Program-made: the position numbers and the translations under genes
From: Pseudomonadota bacterium
GTDB taxonomy: Bacteria; Pseudomonadota; Gammaproteobacteria; Burkholderiales; Thiobacillaceae
Length of the DNA: 10,572 nt
Assembly: GCA_021791235.1 (NCBI GenBank)
Contig: JAJYXA010000386.1
Span: forward strand, 1-10,572
Reading direction: 5' to 3'
Shown here: in pieces, positions 1 to 7,229 of the stretch
Position numbering within the stretch: position 1 is the stretch's first letter
Layout of the letters: every line of letters starts with the position of its first letter
Notes under the pieces: generated by a model
Told to the model about the DNA's origin: nothing
The model's input: only the letters and a program-made list of their open reading frames with translations
The model's database searches: none

Positions 1-11
1 AGTCCAGGGTG

Positions 12-113
12 ACGCTGATTTATTCGTCACACCGGCGAAAGCCGGTGTCCGGTTGGTTGATTTCACTGGATTCCGGCTTTCGCTGGAATGACGAAAATGG
101 AATTAATCAGCGT
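12..113. repeat. Palindromic REP/BIME-like intergenic repeat doublet
   Basis: Two hairpins face each other. The left hairpin is a perfect 8-bp stem with a GAAA loop (29-36 with 41-48). The right hairpin is an 8-bp stem with a TTTC loop (ATTCCGGC at about 70-77 with GCTGGAAT at about 82-89), containing one G-T wobble. The 28-base arms 23-50 and 68-95 are also inverted copies of each other with five differences, four of which are paired so that both hairpins stay closed. A perfect 9-bp outer inverted repeat (ACGCTGATT at 12-20, AATCAGCGT at 105-113) encloses the whole. The GTCATTCCxGCGAAAGCxGGAATCC core resembles dispersed repeats common in proteobacterial intergenic DNA. The element overlaps the last codons of the minus-strand gene ending at 103. 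The call of a dispersed repeat is inference, since only one copy is visible here. Confidence 0.75.
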
Positions 114-339
114 TTCCATGGGGCTTGTCGGAAGGTGGCTGACGATGCGCATTTCGTCGGGCGCGAGTCAGGGAATCGTCCAGTCGCATCAGCATGGCTT
201 CAGCAGATACGTAGGCGCCGGACACTTGTGCTGCGTCGCGCGCGAGCAGGCCACGTGCAATGAATTCGCGCCGGGTTTCGTCTGTGTTTGGGGGCGATAC
301 GACGGCATTTCCAGAAGGGGGTGGCGTGTCGGCTTTCAT
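103..339 (-). CDS. Small antitoxin-like hypothetical protein
   Basis: This predicts a 78-residue protein starting at the ATG complement at 337-339, 23 bases after the stop of the PDC-domain gene, so it probably ends the four-gene operon. The N-terminal 20 residues are Pro/Ser/Thr-rich and look disordered. Residues about 25-62 hold a charged helical core with the pattern EFIARGLLARDxAxxxGAYVSAEAMLxRLxxxL. This resembles small antitoxin-like proteins (ribbon-helix-helix or prevent-host-death type) usually paired with a RelE/ParE toxin, but I recognise the style only and not a named family. The C-terminus is basic and then polar. No toxin gene is visible downstream, where the palindromic repeat begins, although the window edge limits the view. 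No strong ribosome binding site precedes the ATG. A longer reading from 447 would overlap the upstream gene and adds a non-conserved-looking leader, so I reject it. The gene could still be a spurious open frame. Confidence 0.55.
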   Translation of the reverse strand: MKADTPPPSGNAVVSPPNTDETRREFIARGLLARDAAQVSGAYVSAEAMLMRLDDSLTRARRNAHRQPPSDKPHGNAD

Positions 340-362
340 GGTGCGGTATTGGATTGCGCGTT

Positions 363-1325
363 TCAGCCGATCGACTTGCCGCTGGCCCAGAAATCGTAGC
401 CCTTGGAGAGGAATTCGTCCCACGGCAGGTAGTGCGAGCCGTCGCACGAGAAGGTGAGCCCGACCATGCCGTTGAAGATGTTGAGCGAGCCGGCGCGCAG
501 GTAGAAGGTCTCGTCCATGAAGCGCAATGCGCGCAGGCCGTCGAGCACCGGGCGGATCTGGTCGCGCGGCACCACGGCGTCGGCCGGGTAGGCGTGGCGC
601 GGGTAGATCAGGCAGGTGTCGGGGTCGGTCAGCGCGTCGATGTCGAGCAGGCGGTAGCGATAGGGGTCCTCGACCAGCCAGATGGTCGCGCGGCTGCTGG
701 AGAAATGCAGCTTGCCGTGGAAGATGCCGCGATCGGTCATCAGCTCCTCGATCACGCCCAGCACGGTGTCGAGATTCAGATCCATCTGGCTGTCGCTGCG
801 GGTCTGGTGGAACACCGCGCCGCGGATCGCCGGGTCGCCCTTGATCTGCCGCCAGTAGGTCGGCTCGTCGTACAGCTTGGCGGTGATCGGCAGGTCGCGC
901 AGGTCGAAATCGGCGCCGACGAAGCCGAGCACCTTGCCGTCGTCGTCGCGCACGATCTGGATCGCGGTGAGCGACGGCCGCTTGGCGCGCAGGCTGATGT
1001 AGGCCTGCGACAGCAGAAAGCCCTGGTTCGGCACGGCCTCGTTCATGTAGGGACGGTTGGAGCGGTCGCGCCCGTAGTCGATCTCGATCAGGCCCTCATG
1101 GCTGATGTTGTCGGAAAGCTGGATCGCGCGGGTGTCCAGCGCATACAGGTACTTGCACGCGGGCAGGGTGGTCAGCGCATGGATCAGCGCGGCGTTGAGC
1201 CCGGCGCGGCTGGGCCAGGCGCGGCTGCACGCCTGCGCCGCCAGCGCCAGCGGCTCGCGCAGCAGGTTGGCCAGCGCTTCGCGTTGTTTGGCGACGCTTT
1301 CGGCAAGGGTGGTGGGGGCGGACAT
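363..1325 (-). CDS. PDC (Cache) sensor domain protein without output domain
   Basis: This predicts a 320-residue protein. Residues about 55-146 show the PDC/Cache ligand-binding fold pattern: YLYALDxxxxQLSDNI near 60-74, the GRDRSNRPYM motif at 85-94, SQAYIS near 106-111, and a DDDGKVLGFVGADFDLRDL strand-turn-strand at 127-145. The motif order matches periplasmic sensor regions of chemoreceptors and cyclases. However, there is no signal peptide, no convincing membrane segment and no kinase, GGDEF, EAL or MCP output, so the protein should be cytoplasmic. Residues 147-320 form a second region I do not recognise, ending in a hydrophobic-aromatic stretch. The ATG at 1323-1325 lies 29 bases after the HAD phosphatase stop, and the ribosome binding site is weak. 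The frame stays open upstream into the HAD gene, but that part is its shadow. The role is unknown; small-ligand sensing is inferred from the fold. Confidence 0.8.
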   Translation of the reverse strand: MSAPTTLAESVAKQREALANLLREPLALAAQACSRAWPSRAGLNAALIHALTTLPACKYLYALDTRAIQLSDNISHEGLIEIDYGRDRSNRPYMNEAVPNQGFLLSQAYISLRAKRPSLTAIQIVRDDDGKVLGFVGADFDLRDLPITAKLYDEPTYWRQIKGDPAIRGAVFHQTRSDSQMDLNLDTVLGVIEELMTDRGIFHGKLHFSSSRATIWLVEDPYRYRLLDIDALTDPDTCLIYPRHAYPADAVVPRDQIRPVLDGLRALRFMDETFYLRAGSLNIFNGMVGLTFSCDGSHYLPWDEFLSKGYDFWASGKSIG

Positions 1326-1354
1326 GGACGATCGATCCGGAATGTTGGTTTGTT

Positions 1355-2023
1355 TCAGGGGCGGCGCAGCGAGATCACCGGCCAGCCATGTGCCTCGGCA
1401 TGGGTGCGCAGCATGGGGTCGGGATCGACGGCGACCGGGTGGCGGACCTTTTCCAGCAGCGGCAGGTCGTTGTGCGAGTCGCTGTAGAACCAGCTGGTGT
1501 CGAGACAGTCCAGCCGGGTGCCGTGGGCTTCGAGGAAGTGTTCGAGGCGGACGACCTTGCCTTCGCGGAAGCAGGGAGTGCCGGCGACTTCGCCGGTGAA
1601 GCGGCCGCCGATTTCCTCGGGCTCGGTGGCGATCAGGTGGGGAATGCCGAATTCCTTCGCGATCGGGCGGGTGACGAAGCTGTTGGTGGCGGTGATGACG
1701 GCGACCAGGTCGGCCTCGTTCAGGTGCTGGTTGACGAGATCGCGCGCCGCCTGGGGGATCATCGGTTTGACGCGCGTTTCCACGTATTCGGCGCGCCAGG
1801 CGTCGAGCTGTTCGCGGGTGTGGGTGGCGAGCGGGCGCAGGGCAAACGCGAGGAAGGCGTAGATGTCGAGCCGCCCGGCCTTGTAGTCCTCGTAGAAGGC
1901 GCGGTTCTTGGCTTCGTAATGGGGGCCGTCGACCGCGCCCTTGGCGATGAGGAACTGCCCCCACTCGTAGTCGGAGTCGCCGGCGAGCAGGGTGTTGTCG
2001 AGGTCGAAGAGGACGAGTTTCAT
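1355..2023 (-). CDS. HAD-IB family phosphatase (SerB/CicA-like)
   Basis: This predicts a 222-residue soluble haloacid-dehalogenase superfamily hydrolase that should remove phosphate from a small metabolite through a phospho-aspartate intermediate. All four HAD motifs are visible: DLDNT at 7-11 (nucleophile D7, acid/base D9), the motif II threonine at T111 in ITATNSF, the motif III lysine near K156, and DSHNDLPLL starting at D182 (metal-binding D182 and D186). A helical cap lies between motifs I and II, as in subfamily IB, which includes phosphoserine phosphatase. The length is normal for the group. The substrate cannot be read from sequence; SerB itself is not claimed. It is the second gene of the minus-strand operon, 34 bases after the UPF0149 gene, and that gap holds a 14-base tandem repeat. 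No clear ribosome binding site precedes the ATG, so translation may be coupled. Confidence 0.88.
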   Translation of the reverse strand: MKLVLFDLDNTLLAGDSDYEWGQFLIAKGAVDGPHYEAKNRAFYEDYKAGRLDIYAFLAFALRPLATHTREQLDAWRAEYVETRVKPMIPQAARDLVNQHLNEADLVAVITATNSFVTRPIAKEFGIPHLIATEPEEIGGRFTGEVAGTPCFREGKVVRLEHFLEAHGTRLDCLDTSWFYSDSHNDLPLLEKVRHPVAVDPDPMLRTHAEAHGWPVISLRRP

Positions 2024-2024
2024 C

Positions 2025-2052
2025 GGATGCAGGTTACAGGATTCAAGTTACA
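2025..2052. repeat. 14-bp tandem direct repeat
   Basis: GGATGCAGGTTACA (2025-2038) is followed directly by GGATTCAAGTTACA (2039-2052), differing at two of 14 positions. The pair fills nearly the whole gap between the stop of the UPF0149 gene and the start codon of the HAD gene, ending one base upstream of the start codon on the minus strand. It occupies the place of the ribosome binding site and contains no good Shine-Dalgarno sequence. Confidence 0.8.
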
Positions 2053-2057
2053 AATCT

Positions 2058-2732
2058 TCAGTGGCGCGGAGCCCGGCCGCGGTCGAGCCAGAATTCGCGC
2101 AGTTCGTAGGCGCCCCAGAGGGCCAGGGCGAGGTGGTCTTCGCGGCGGATGGCGCGTTCTTCCGGGGTGAGTTCGTCGAGCGGGGCGGCCAGCAGATAGA
2201 AAGGATCGAGCACTTCGTCGACGAAGGCTTCGTCCTTGCTGTCCGGGGGTAAGTTCCAGTCGTCCTCCCAGTGCTCCACCGCCAGCAGGAAACCGGCGGC
2301 CCACAACTGGGCATAGGGCGGGATGCCGGCGGCTTGCAGGCGTTTGGCGTCGGCCGGCGGCAACTCGGCCAGCAGGCCGTTCCAGTCCATGACCAGCGGC
2401 GACAGCGCCCTGGGGTCGGCCAGGTTTTCGATCGGCGCGGCGAGCGCGCGGGCGATCTCGTTGCGGCGGCGCTCGAACAGCGCCAGAAAGCGCGCCTCGT
2501 CGGCCTCGTCCTCGAATACCGTGGCCAGGCCGTCGTCGCGGTCGAGCAGCGCCGGGAAATATTCCTCGGGCGGAATGGCGCGCGGACCGCACGCCAGCGC
2601 GGTGATGAAGCCGTCGAGGCCTTCCAGCGAGACCGGGACGTCGGTGCGCTCGTCGATGAGGTCGACCAGATCGGCCAGGGCGTCGATCTCGTCGTCGCTG
2701 AGCGGGGCGTGGGGGGATTTGGGTGCGGACAT
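2058..2732 (-). CDS. UPF0149 (YecA/YgfB-like) family protein
   Basis: This predicts a 224-residue acidic, cytoplasmic, mostly helical protein. The N-terminal LSDDEIDALADLVDL and the following SLEGLDGFITALACGP segment are characteristic of the UPF0149 family, in which the phrase 'leader-linker-LDGFLTAL' is conserved. The later AQLWAAGFLLAVEHWEDDW and LALALWGAYELREFWL segments are also typical. E. coli YecA carries a C-terminal SEC-C zinc motif; here the protein stops without one, so it is the short form. The molecular function of the family is poorly defined. I chose the ATG at 2730-2732. An in-frame ATG at 2786 would add 18 residues, would overlap the start codon of the divergent gene and does not fit the family N-terminus. 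It appears to be the first gene of the minus-strand operon, and its promoter must lie in or near the 52-base divergent gap; I see no convincing -35/-10 pair there on this strand. Confidence 0.87.
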   Translation of the reverse strand: MSAPKSPHAPLSDDEIDALADLVDLIDERTDVPVSLEGLDGFITALACGPRAIPPEEYFPALLDRDDGLATVFEDEADEARFLALFERRRNEIARALAAPIENLADPRALSPLVMDWNGLLAELPPADAKRLQAAGIPPYAQLWAAGFLLAVEHWEDDWNLPPDSKDEAFVDEVLDPFYLLAAPLDELTPEERAIRREDHLALALWGAYELREFWLDRGRAPRH

Positions 2733-2772
2733 GGCGTGGACTCGAAGTAAGAAGACAGACCGGCGCTTCGCG

Positions 2773-2778
2773 TAAAAT
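2773..2778 (+). promoter_or_regulatory. Probable -10 box, possibly for a leaderless mRNA
   Basis: TAAAAT lies six bases before the ATG at 2785, so a transcript started at the normal distance would begin at or next to the start codon. No acceptable -35 hexamer is found 16-18 bases upstream, and there is no Shine-Dalgarno sequence before the ATG. The call rests on the hexamer and its position alone. Confidence 0.4.
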
Positions 2779-2784
2779 GCGCCC

Positions 2785-3468
2785 ATGAATTTTACCGCGC
2801 CGGGGCTGTCCGCATCGCTGTTGCCCGAATCCTTTTATCTGATCGGCTGGCTGGGGCTGGCCTTTCTGGCCTGGCGCTGGCTGATGTCGGGCGACTGGCG
2901 GCGGCTCGCCGAACCCCCGCGGCTGAACCTGCTCCTCGGCGCCACCGTGGCGGTGCTGGCGCTGTGGCAGATCCGCACCGGCATCAGGCCGGGGCTGGCG
3001 TTTCATCTGTACGGCATGGCGGCGCTGACGCTGATGTTCGGCTTCTGGCGCGCCACCTTCGCCGGCGCGCTGATCCTGCTGGCGAACGCGGCGTTCGGGC
3101 GAGGCAGCTGGACCGCGCTGGGCGTCGATGCGCTGCTGGCGGCGGCGCTGCCCGCGGCGGTGAGCTGGGGCGTGTTCCGCCTGCTGGACCGCCGCCTGCC
3201 GAACCATTTCTTCGTGTACGTGCTGGGCAACGGCTTTTTCGGCGCGGCGCTGTCGGTGGCGGCGATCGGCCTGGCCACCACGGCGCTGATGACGCTGGCC
3301 GGCGCGTATTCGCTCGATTATCTGCTCACGCACTACACGCCGTATGCCACCCTGCTGATCGGCTGGGCCGAAGCCTTTTCCACCGGCATGGCGATCACCG
3401 TGATGGCGGTGTACCGGCCGGCCTGGCTTGAAACTTTCGATGACGCCAAATACCTCCAGAACAAGTAG
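2785..3468 (+). CDS. CbiM-like integral membrane protein (ECF-type permease family)
   Basis: This predicts a 227-residue inner-membrane protein with about six or seven hydrophobic segments (roughly residues 15-33, 47-65, 70-88, 90-105, 111-135, 141-170 and 186-210). The segment with GLAFHLYGMAALTLMFGFW at 70-88, and the LPAAVSWGVFRLLDRRLPNHFFVYVLGNGFFGAAL stretch at about 122-156, match the style of the CbiM-like energy-coupling-factor permease family, which takes up cobalt or nickel. The metal-binding N-terminus of true CbiM (MHIxDGxL) is absent and no CbiN, CbiQ or CbiO gene lies nearby, so transport of a specific metal is not supported. The ATG is preceded by a -10-like box rather than a ribosome binding site. 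The last 29 bases overlap the start of hrpA, which indicates co-transcription and probably translational coupling. Confidence 0.65.
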   Translation: MNFTAPGLSASLLPESFYLIGWLGLAFLAWRWLMSGDWRRLAEPPRLNLLLGATVAVLALWQIRTGIRPGLAFHLYGMAALTLMFGFWRATFAGALILLANAAFGRGSWTALGVDALLAAALPAAVSWGVFRLLDRRLPNHFFVYVLGNGFFGAALSVAAIGLATTALMTLAGAYSLDYLLTHYTPYATLLIGWAEAFSTGMAITVMAVYRPAWLETFDDAKYLQNK

Positions 3469-6400
3469 CGCCTTGCATATCGCCTATCCCGATCTGCCGG
3501 TCAGCGCGTGCCGCGATAACATCCTTGCCGCGCTGCAAGCCAACCGCGTGCTGATCCTGTGCGGCGAGACCGGCTCGGGCAAGACCACGCAGATTCCCAA
3601 GATGTGTCTGGAAGCCGGCGTTCGTCCCGGGAAGCTGATCGGCTGCACCCAGCCGCGCCGCATCGCCGCGCGCTCGGTGGCGGCGCGCATCGCGCAGGAA
3701 CTCGGCGGCGAGCTGGGCGGTGTGGTCGGCTACAAGGTGCGCTTCACCGACAAGGTGCGCCACGACACCGCGATCAAGGTGATGACCGACGGCATCCTGC
3801 TGGCCGAAAGCCAGGGCGATCCGCTGCTGTCGCGCTACGACACCATCATCATCGACGAGGCGCACGAGCGCAGCCTCAACATCGATTTCCTGCTCGGTTA
3901 TCTCAAAACGCTGGTGGAGAAGCGTACCGACCTGCGCGTGGTGATCACCTCTGCCACCATCGACGCCGAGCGCTTCTCCAAGCACTTCAACGACGCGCCG
4001 GTGATCGAGGTGTCGGGGCGCACCTATCCGGTGGAAATCCGCTGGCGGCCGATCGAGCGCGAGGAGCCCGCGACCCCGGCCAAGGGCGAGCGCGAGAAAA
4101 AGGACAAGGACGCCCCCGACCAGATCGCGGCGATTCTTGATGCCACCGACGAACTGGCGCGCGTGGGCCCCGGCGACATCCTGGTGTTCCTGCCGGGCGA
4201 GCGCGAGATCCGCGACACCGCCGAGGCGCTGAGAAAACACCACCCGCCCGGCACCGAAATCCTGCCGCTGTTTTCCCGCCTGTCGGTCGCCGAGCAGGAC
4301 GCGATCTTCAGGCCGACCAGCGCCCTGCGCCGCATCGTGCTGGCGACCAACGTGGCCGAGACCTCGCTCACCGTGCCGGGCATCCGCTACGTGATCGACC
4401 CCGGCACCGCGCGGGTGAAACGCTATTCGGCGAGGAACAAGGTCGAGCAGCTCTTGATCGAGAAGGTCTCGCAGGCCTCGGCCAACCAGCGCGCCGGGCG
4501 CTGCGGGCGGGTGGCCGACGGCGTCTGCATCCGTCTCTACGACGAGGCCGACTTCGCCAACCGTCCGCGCTTCACCGATCCCGAACTGCTGCGTTCGTCG
4601 CTGGCGGGCGTCATCCTGCGCATGAAGTCGCTCGGTCTGGGCGACGTGGTGGGCTTTCCCTTCATCGACCCGCCGAGTTCACGGCTGGTGACCGACGGCT
4701 ACCAGTTGCTGGCCGAACTGCACGCGCTCGACGAGCAGGGCCGGCTCACCGAGATCGGCAACAAGCTCGCCAGGCTGCCGCTCGATCCGCGCATCGCACG
4801 CATGCTGCTGGCTGCGGAGCGGCAGCGCTGCGTGCGCGAAGTGCTCATCATCGCCAGCGCCCTGTCGGTGCAGGACCCGCGCGACCGCCCGATGGAGCGT
4901 GCGCAGGCGGCCGACGAAAAGCACAAGCTGTTCGCCGACGAGCGTTCCGACTTCATGGGCTGGCTCAAGCTGTGGCGCTGGTACGAGGAGCAGGTGCAGC
5001 ACAAGAAAACCAACCGCCAGCTGCAGACGCTGTTGCAGGACCATTTCCTGTCGCCGCGCCGCATGCGCGAATGGCGCGACATCCACGGCCAGCTGCATGC
5101 GCAGATGAGCGAGCTGGGCTTGAAAGAGAACGACAAGGACGCCGGTTATGACGCGATCCACCAGGCGCTCTTGACCGGACTTCTCGGCAACATCGGCTTC
5201 AAGTCCGACGACGCGAAGGGCCGCCCCAAGCCCGGCGAGGGCAACTACCAGGGCGCGCGCGGCATCAAGCTGGCTATCCACCCCGGCTCGGCGCTGGCGA
5301 AGAAGGGCCCGAAGTGGATCATGGCGGCGGAACTCACCGACACCGGGCGGCTGCTCGCGCGCACCGTCGCCGAGGTGCGCCCGGAATGGATCGAGGCGGC
5401 GGGACGTCATTTATTGACGCGCATGTTCATCGAGCCGCACTGGGAGCAGGACGGCGCGCGCGTGGCGGCGTTCGAGCGCGTGAGCCTGTATGGCATCACC
5501 CTGGTGCCGCGGCGCAAGATTCACTACGGCCCCATCGACCCGGTGTTGTCGCGCGAGCTGTTCATCCGCGGCGCGCTGGTGGGGGGGGAATACGACACGA
5601 ATGCGCCGTGGTTCGCGCACAACCGCGCGCTGATCAAGGAAATCGAGGAGCTCGAACACAAGGCGAGAAAATCGGGCGTGTGGCTGGACGAGGAGCGCAT
5701 TTTCCGCGTGTTCGACGCACGCGTGCCGCAAGGCCTCCACAACGGCGCGGCGTTCGAGGCCTGGCGCGCCGAGGCCGAAGCCACCAATCCCAAAATCCTG
5801 TTCCTGCAGCGCGAGGACATCCTCGGCGAGGGGCTCGGCGCCGACCACGCGCTGTTCCCCGAGACGATGCCGGTCGACGGCGTGGCGTGCAAGCTCAAGT
5901 ACCGCTTCGAGCCCGGCCACCCGCTCGACGGCGTGACGCTGCACCTGCCGCTGTATCTGCTCAACCGCATCGGGCCGGCGCAGGTCGACTGGCTGGTGCC
6001 GGGCCTGATCCGCGAAAAGTTGATCGCGCTCCTGAAGCTGCTGCCGAAGGACAAGCGTCGCCCGCTGATTCCGCTGCCCGACACGGTGACGGAATTTCTC
6101 TCGGCGGCGAAACCCGGCGAGCAGACGCTGACCGCAGCGCTCGCGGCCTTCATCCGCAGGAAGACCGGTACCGACATCCACCCCGACGAATGGAAGGGCG
6201 AGCTGCCGGCGCACCTCATGATGAACCTCAGCGTGACCGACGACAGCGGGCAGGAACTCGCCAGCGGCCGCGACCTCGCCGCACTTCGCCAGCAGCTCGG
6301 CGGTGCTGCCCGCATCACCTACGGCGGCGGCGCCGGGGAGAGCGAGTTCGAGCGCACCGGGCTCGTCGAGTGGAATTTCGGCGACCTGCCGGAGCAGGTG

Positions 6401-7216
6401 AAGTTCAAACGCGGCGGGCGCGAGCTGGTGGGCTATCCGGCGCTGGTCGACAACGGCGAGACCGTCGACCTGCGTCTGCTTGATGCCGCCGACGTGGCGG
6501 AGGCCGAAACCCGGCGCGGCGTGGTGCGGCTGCTGCGGATCGCACTCGCCGCGCAATTCAGGCAGCTCGACAAGGACCTCGCGCGCGAGACCGCGCTGGC
6601 ATTGAAATTCCGCAGCTTCGGCAGCGCCGAGCAGCTGCGCGCGGCACTGATCGATGCCATCGCCACGCGCGCGCTGCTCGGCGACGACGACACCCCGCGC
6701 GATGCGAAGGCCTTCGGCAAGCAGAAGGAGCGCGCCAAGCCGAGGATCGCCGTGGTGAAGCAGGCGCTCCTGCGCGACGTCGCGGAGATCCTCGATCTGC
6801 ACGCGCAGGTGGCGGCACGCCTCAATGCGAAACCGCAGTTCACCGCCGCGATGCGCGACGAAAGCGCGCACCTGGCCGCGCTGGTGCCGGCCGACTTCAT
6901 CACCGCCACGCCGTGGGCGCACCTGAAGGACCTGCCGCGTTACCTGCGCGGCATCCTCAAGCGGCTGGAAAAACTGCCCGCGTCCGAGCAGCGCGACGCG
7001 CGCGGCATGGCCGGCGTGCTGACGCTGCAGAACAGGTATCTGGCGCGGCGCGCGCAGGCGAAGGACGAGGTGCCCGCTGTGCTGGACGATTTCCGCTGGC
7101 AGCTGGAGGAACTGCGGATATCCCTGTTCGCGCAGGAACTGAAAACGCCCCACCCGGTATCGGCGAAGCGGCTCGACAAGCTGTGGGACGAGCTTGCCAG
7201 ACAGCCCCTCAGTTGA
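3440..7216 (+). CDS. hrpA: DEAH-box ATP-dependent RNA helicase HrpA
   Basis: This predicts a 1258-residue cytoplasmic helicase, close to the roughly 1300 residues of E. coli HrpA. HrpA acts in mRNA processing and in rescuing stalled or collided ribosomes. The motifs run in order: Walker A GETGSGKTT at 42-50, TQPRR at 70-74, DEAH at 139-142, SAT at 171-173, ATNVAETSLT at 302-311 and QRAGRCGR at 350-357. A helicase-associated HA2 region follows at about 418-510, then an OB-fold region near 600-700 and the long C-terminal DUF3418 region to the end, as in full-length HrpA and not the shorter HrpB. A Lys/Glu-rich linker at about 207-228 joins the two RecA domains. I chose ATG 3440; a TTG four codons upstream (3428) is possible, and neither has a strong ribosome binding site. 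It overlaps the previous gene by 29 bases. An eight-G run lies at 5581-5588 without breaking the frame. Confidence 0.97.
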   Translation: MTPNTSRTSSALHIAYPDLPVSACRDNILAALQANRVLILCGETGSGKTTQIPKMCLEAGVRPGKLIGCTQPRRIAARSVAARIAQELGGELGGVVGYKVRFTDKVRHDTAIKVMTDGILLAESQGDPLLSRYDTIIIDEAHERSLNIDFLLGYLKTLVEKRTDLRVVITSATIDAERFSKHFNDAPVIEVSGRTYPVEIRWRPIEREEPATPAKGEREKKDKDAPDQIAAILDATDELARVGPGDILVFLPGEREIRDTAEALRKHHPPGTEILPLFSRLSVAEQDAIFRPTSALRRIVLATNVAETSLTVPGIRYVIDPGTARVKRYSARNKVEQLLIEKVSQASANQRAGRCGRVADGVCIRLYDEADFANRPRFTDPELLRSSLAGVILRMKSLGLGDVVGFPFIDPPSSRLVTDGYQLLAELHALDEQGRLTEIGNKLARLPLDPRIARMLLAAERQRCVREVLIIASALSVQDPRDRPMERAQAADEKHKLFADERSDFMGWLKLWRWYEEQVQHKKTNRQLQTLLQDHFLSPRRMREWRDIHGQLHAQMSELGLKENDKDAGYDAIHQALLTGLLGNIGFKSDDAKGRPKPGEGNYQGARGIKLAIHPGSALAKKGPKWIMAAELTDTGRLLARTVAEVRPEWIEAAGRHLLTRMFIEPHWEQDGARVAAFERVSLYGITLVPRRKIHYGPIDPVLSRELFIRGALVGGEYDTNAPWFAHNRALIKEIEELEHKARKSGVWLDEERIFRVFDARVPQGLHNGAAFEAWRAEAEATNPKILFLQREDILGEGLGADHALFPETMPVDGVACKLKYRFEPGHPLDGVTLHLPLYLLNRIGPAQVDWLVPGLIREKLIALLKLLPKDKRRPLIPLPDTVTEFLSAAKPGEQTLTAALAAFIRRKTGTDIHPDEWKGELPAHLMMNLSVTDDSGQELASGRDLAALRQQLGGAARITYGGGAGESEFERTGLVEWNFGDLPEQVKFKRGGRELVGYPALVDNGETVDLRLLDAADVAEAETRRGVVRLLRIALAAQFRQLDKDLARETALALKFRSFGSAEQLRAALIDAIATRALLGDDDTPRDAKAFGKQKERAKPRIAVVKQALLRDVAEILDLHAQVAARLNAKPQFTAAMRDESAHLAALVPADFITATPWAHLKDLPRYLRGILKRLEKLPASEQRDARGMAGVLTLQNRYLARRAQAKDEVPAVLDDFRWQLEELRISLFAQELKTPHPVSAKRLDKLWDELARQPLS

Positions 7217-7229
7217 GTACGGTACATCC

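Noticed and set aside
288..1487. 399-residue plus-strand open frame antisense to the PDC gene
   Set aside because: Repetitive Val/Ala/Gly/Gln-rich composition typical of a shadow frame; the opposite strand encodes recognisable PDC motifs.
363..1964. 533-residue minus-strand reading frame joining the PDC protein to a long upstream extension
   Set aside because: The first 213 residues are Arg/Pro-rich and lie in a different frame over the HAD phosphatase, whose motifs are complete; the PDC protein has its own ATG at 1325.
2020..3333. 437-residue minus-strand frame spanning the divergent promoter
   Set aside because: It is Arg/Pro/Gln-rich, crosses two genes on opposite strands and contains no family motif.
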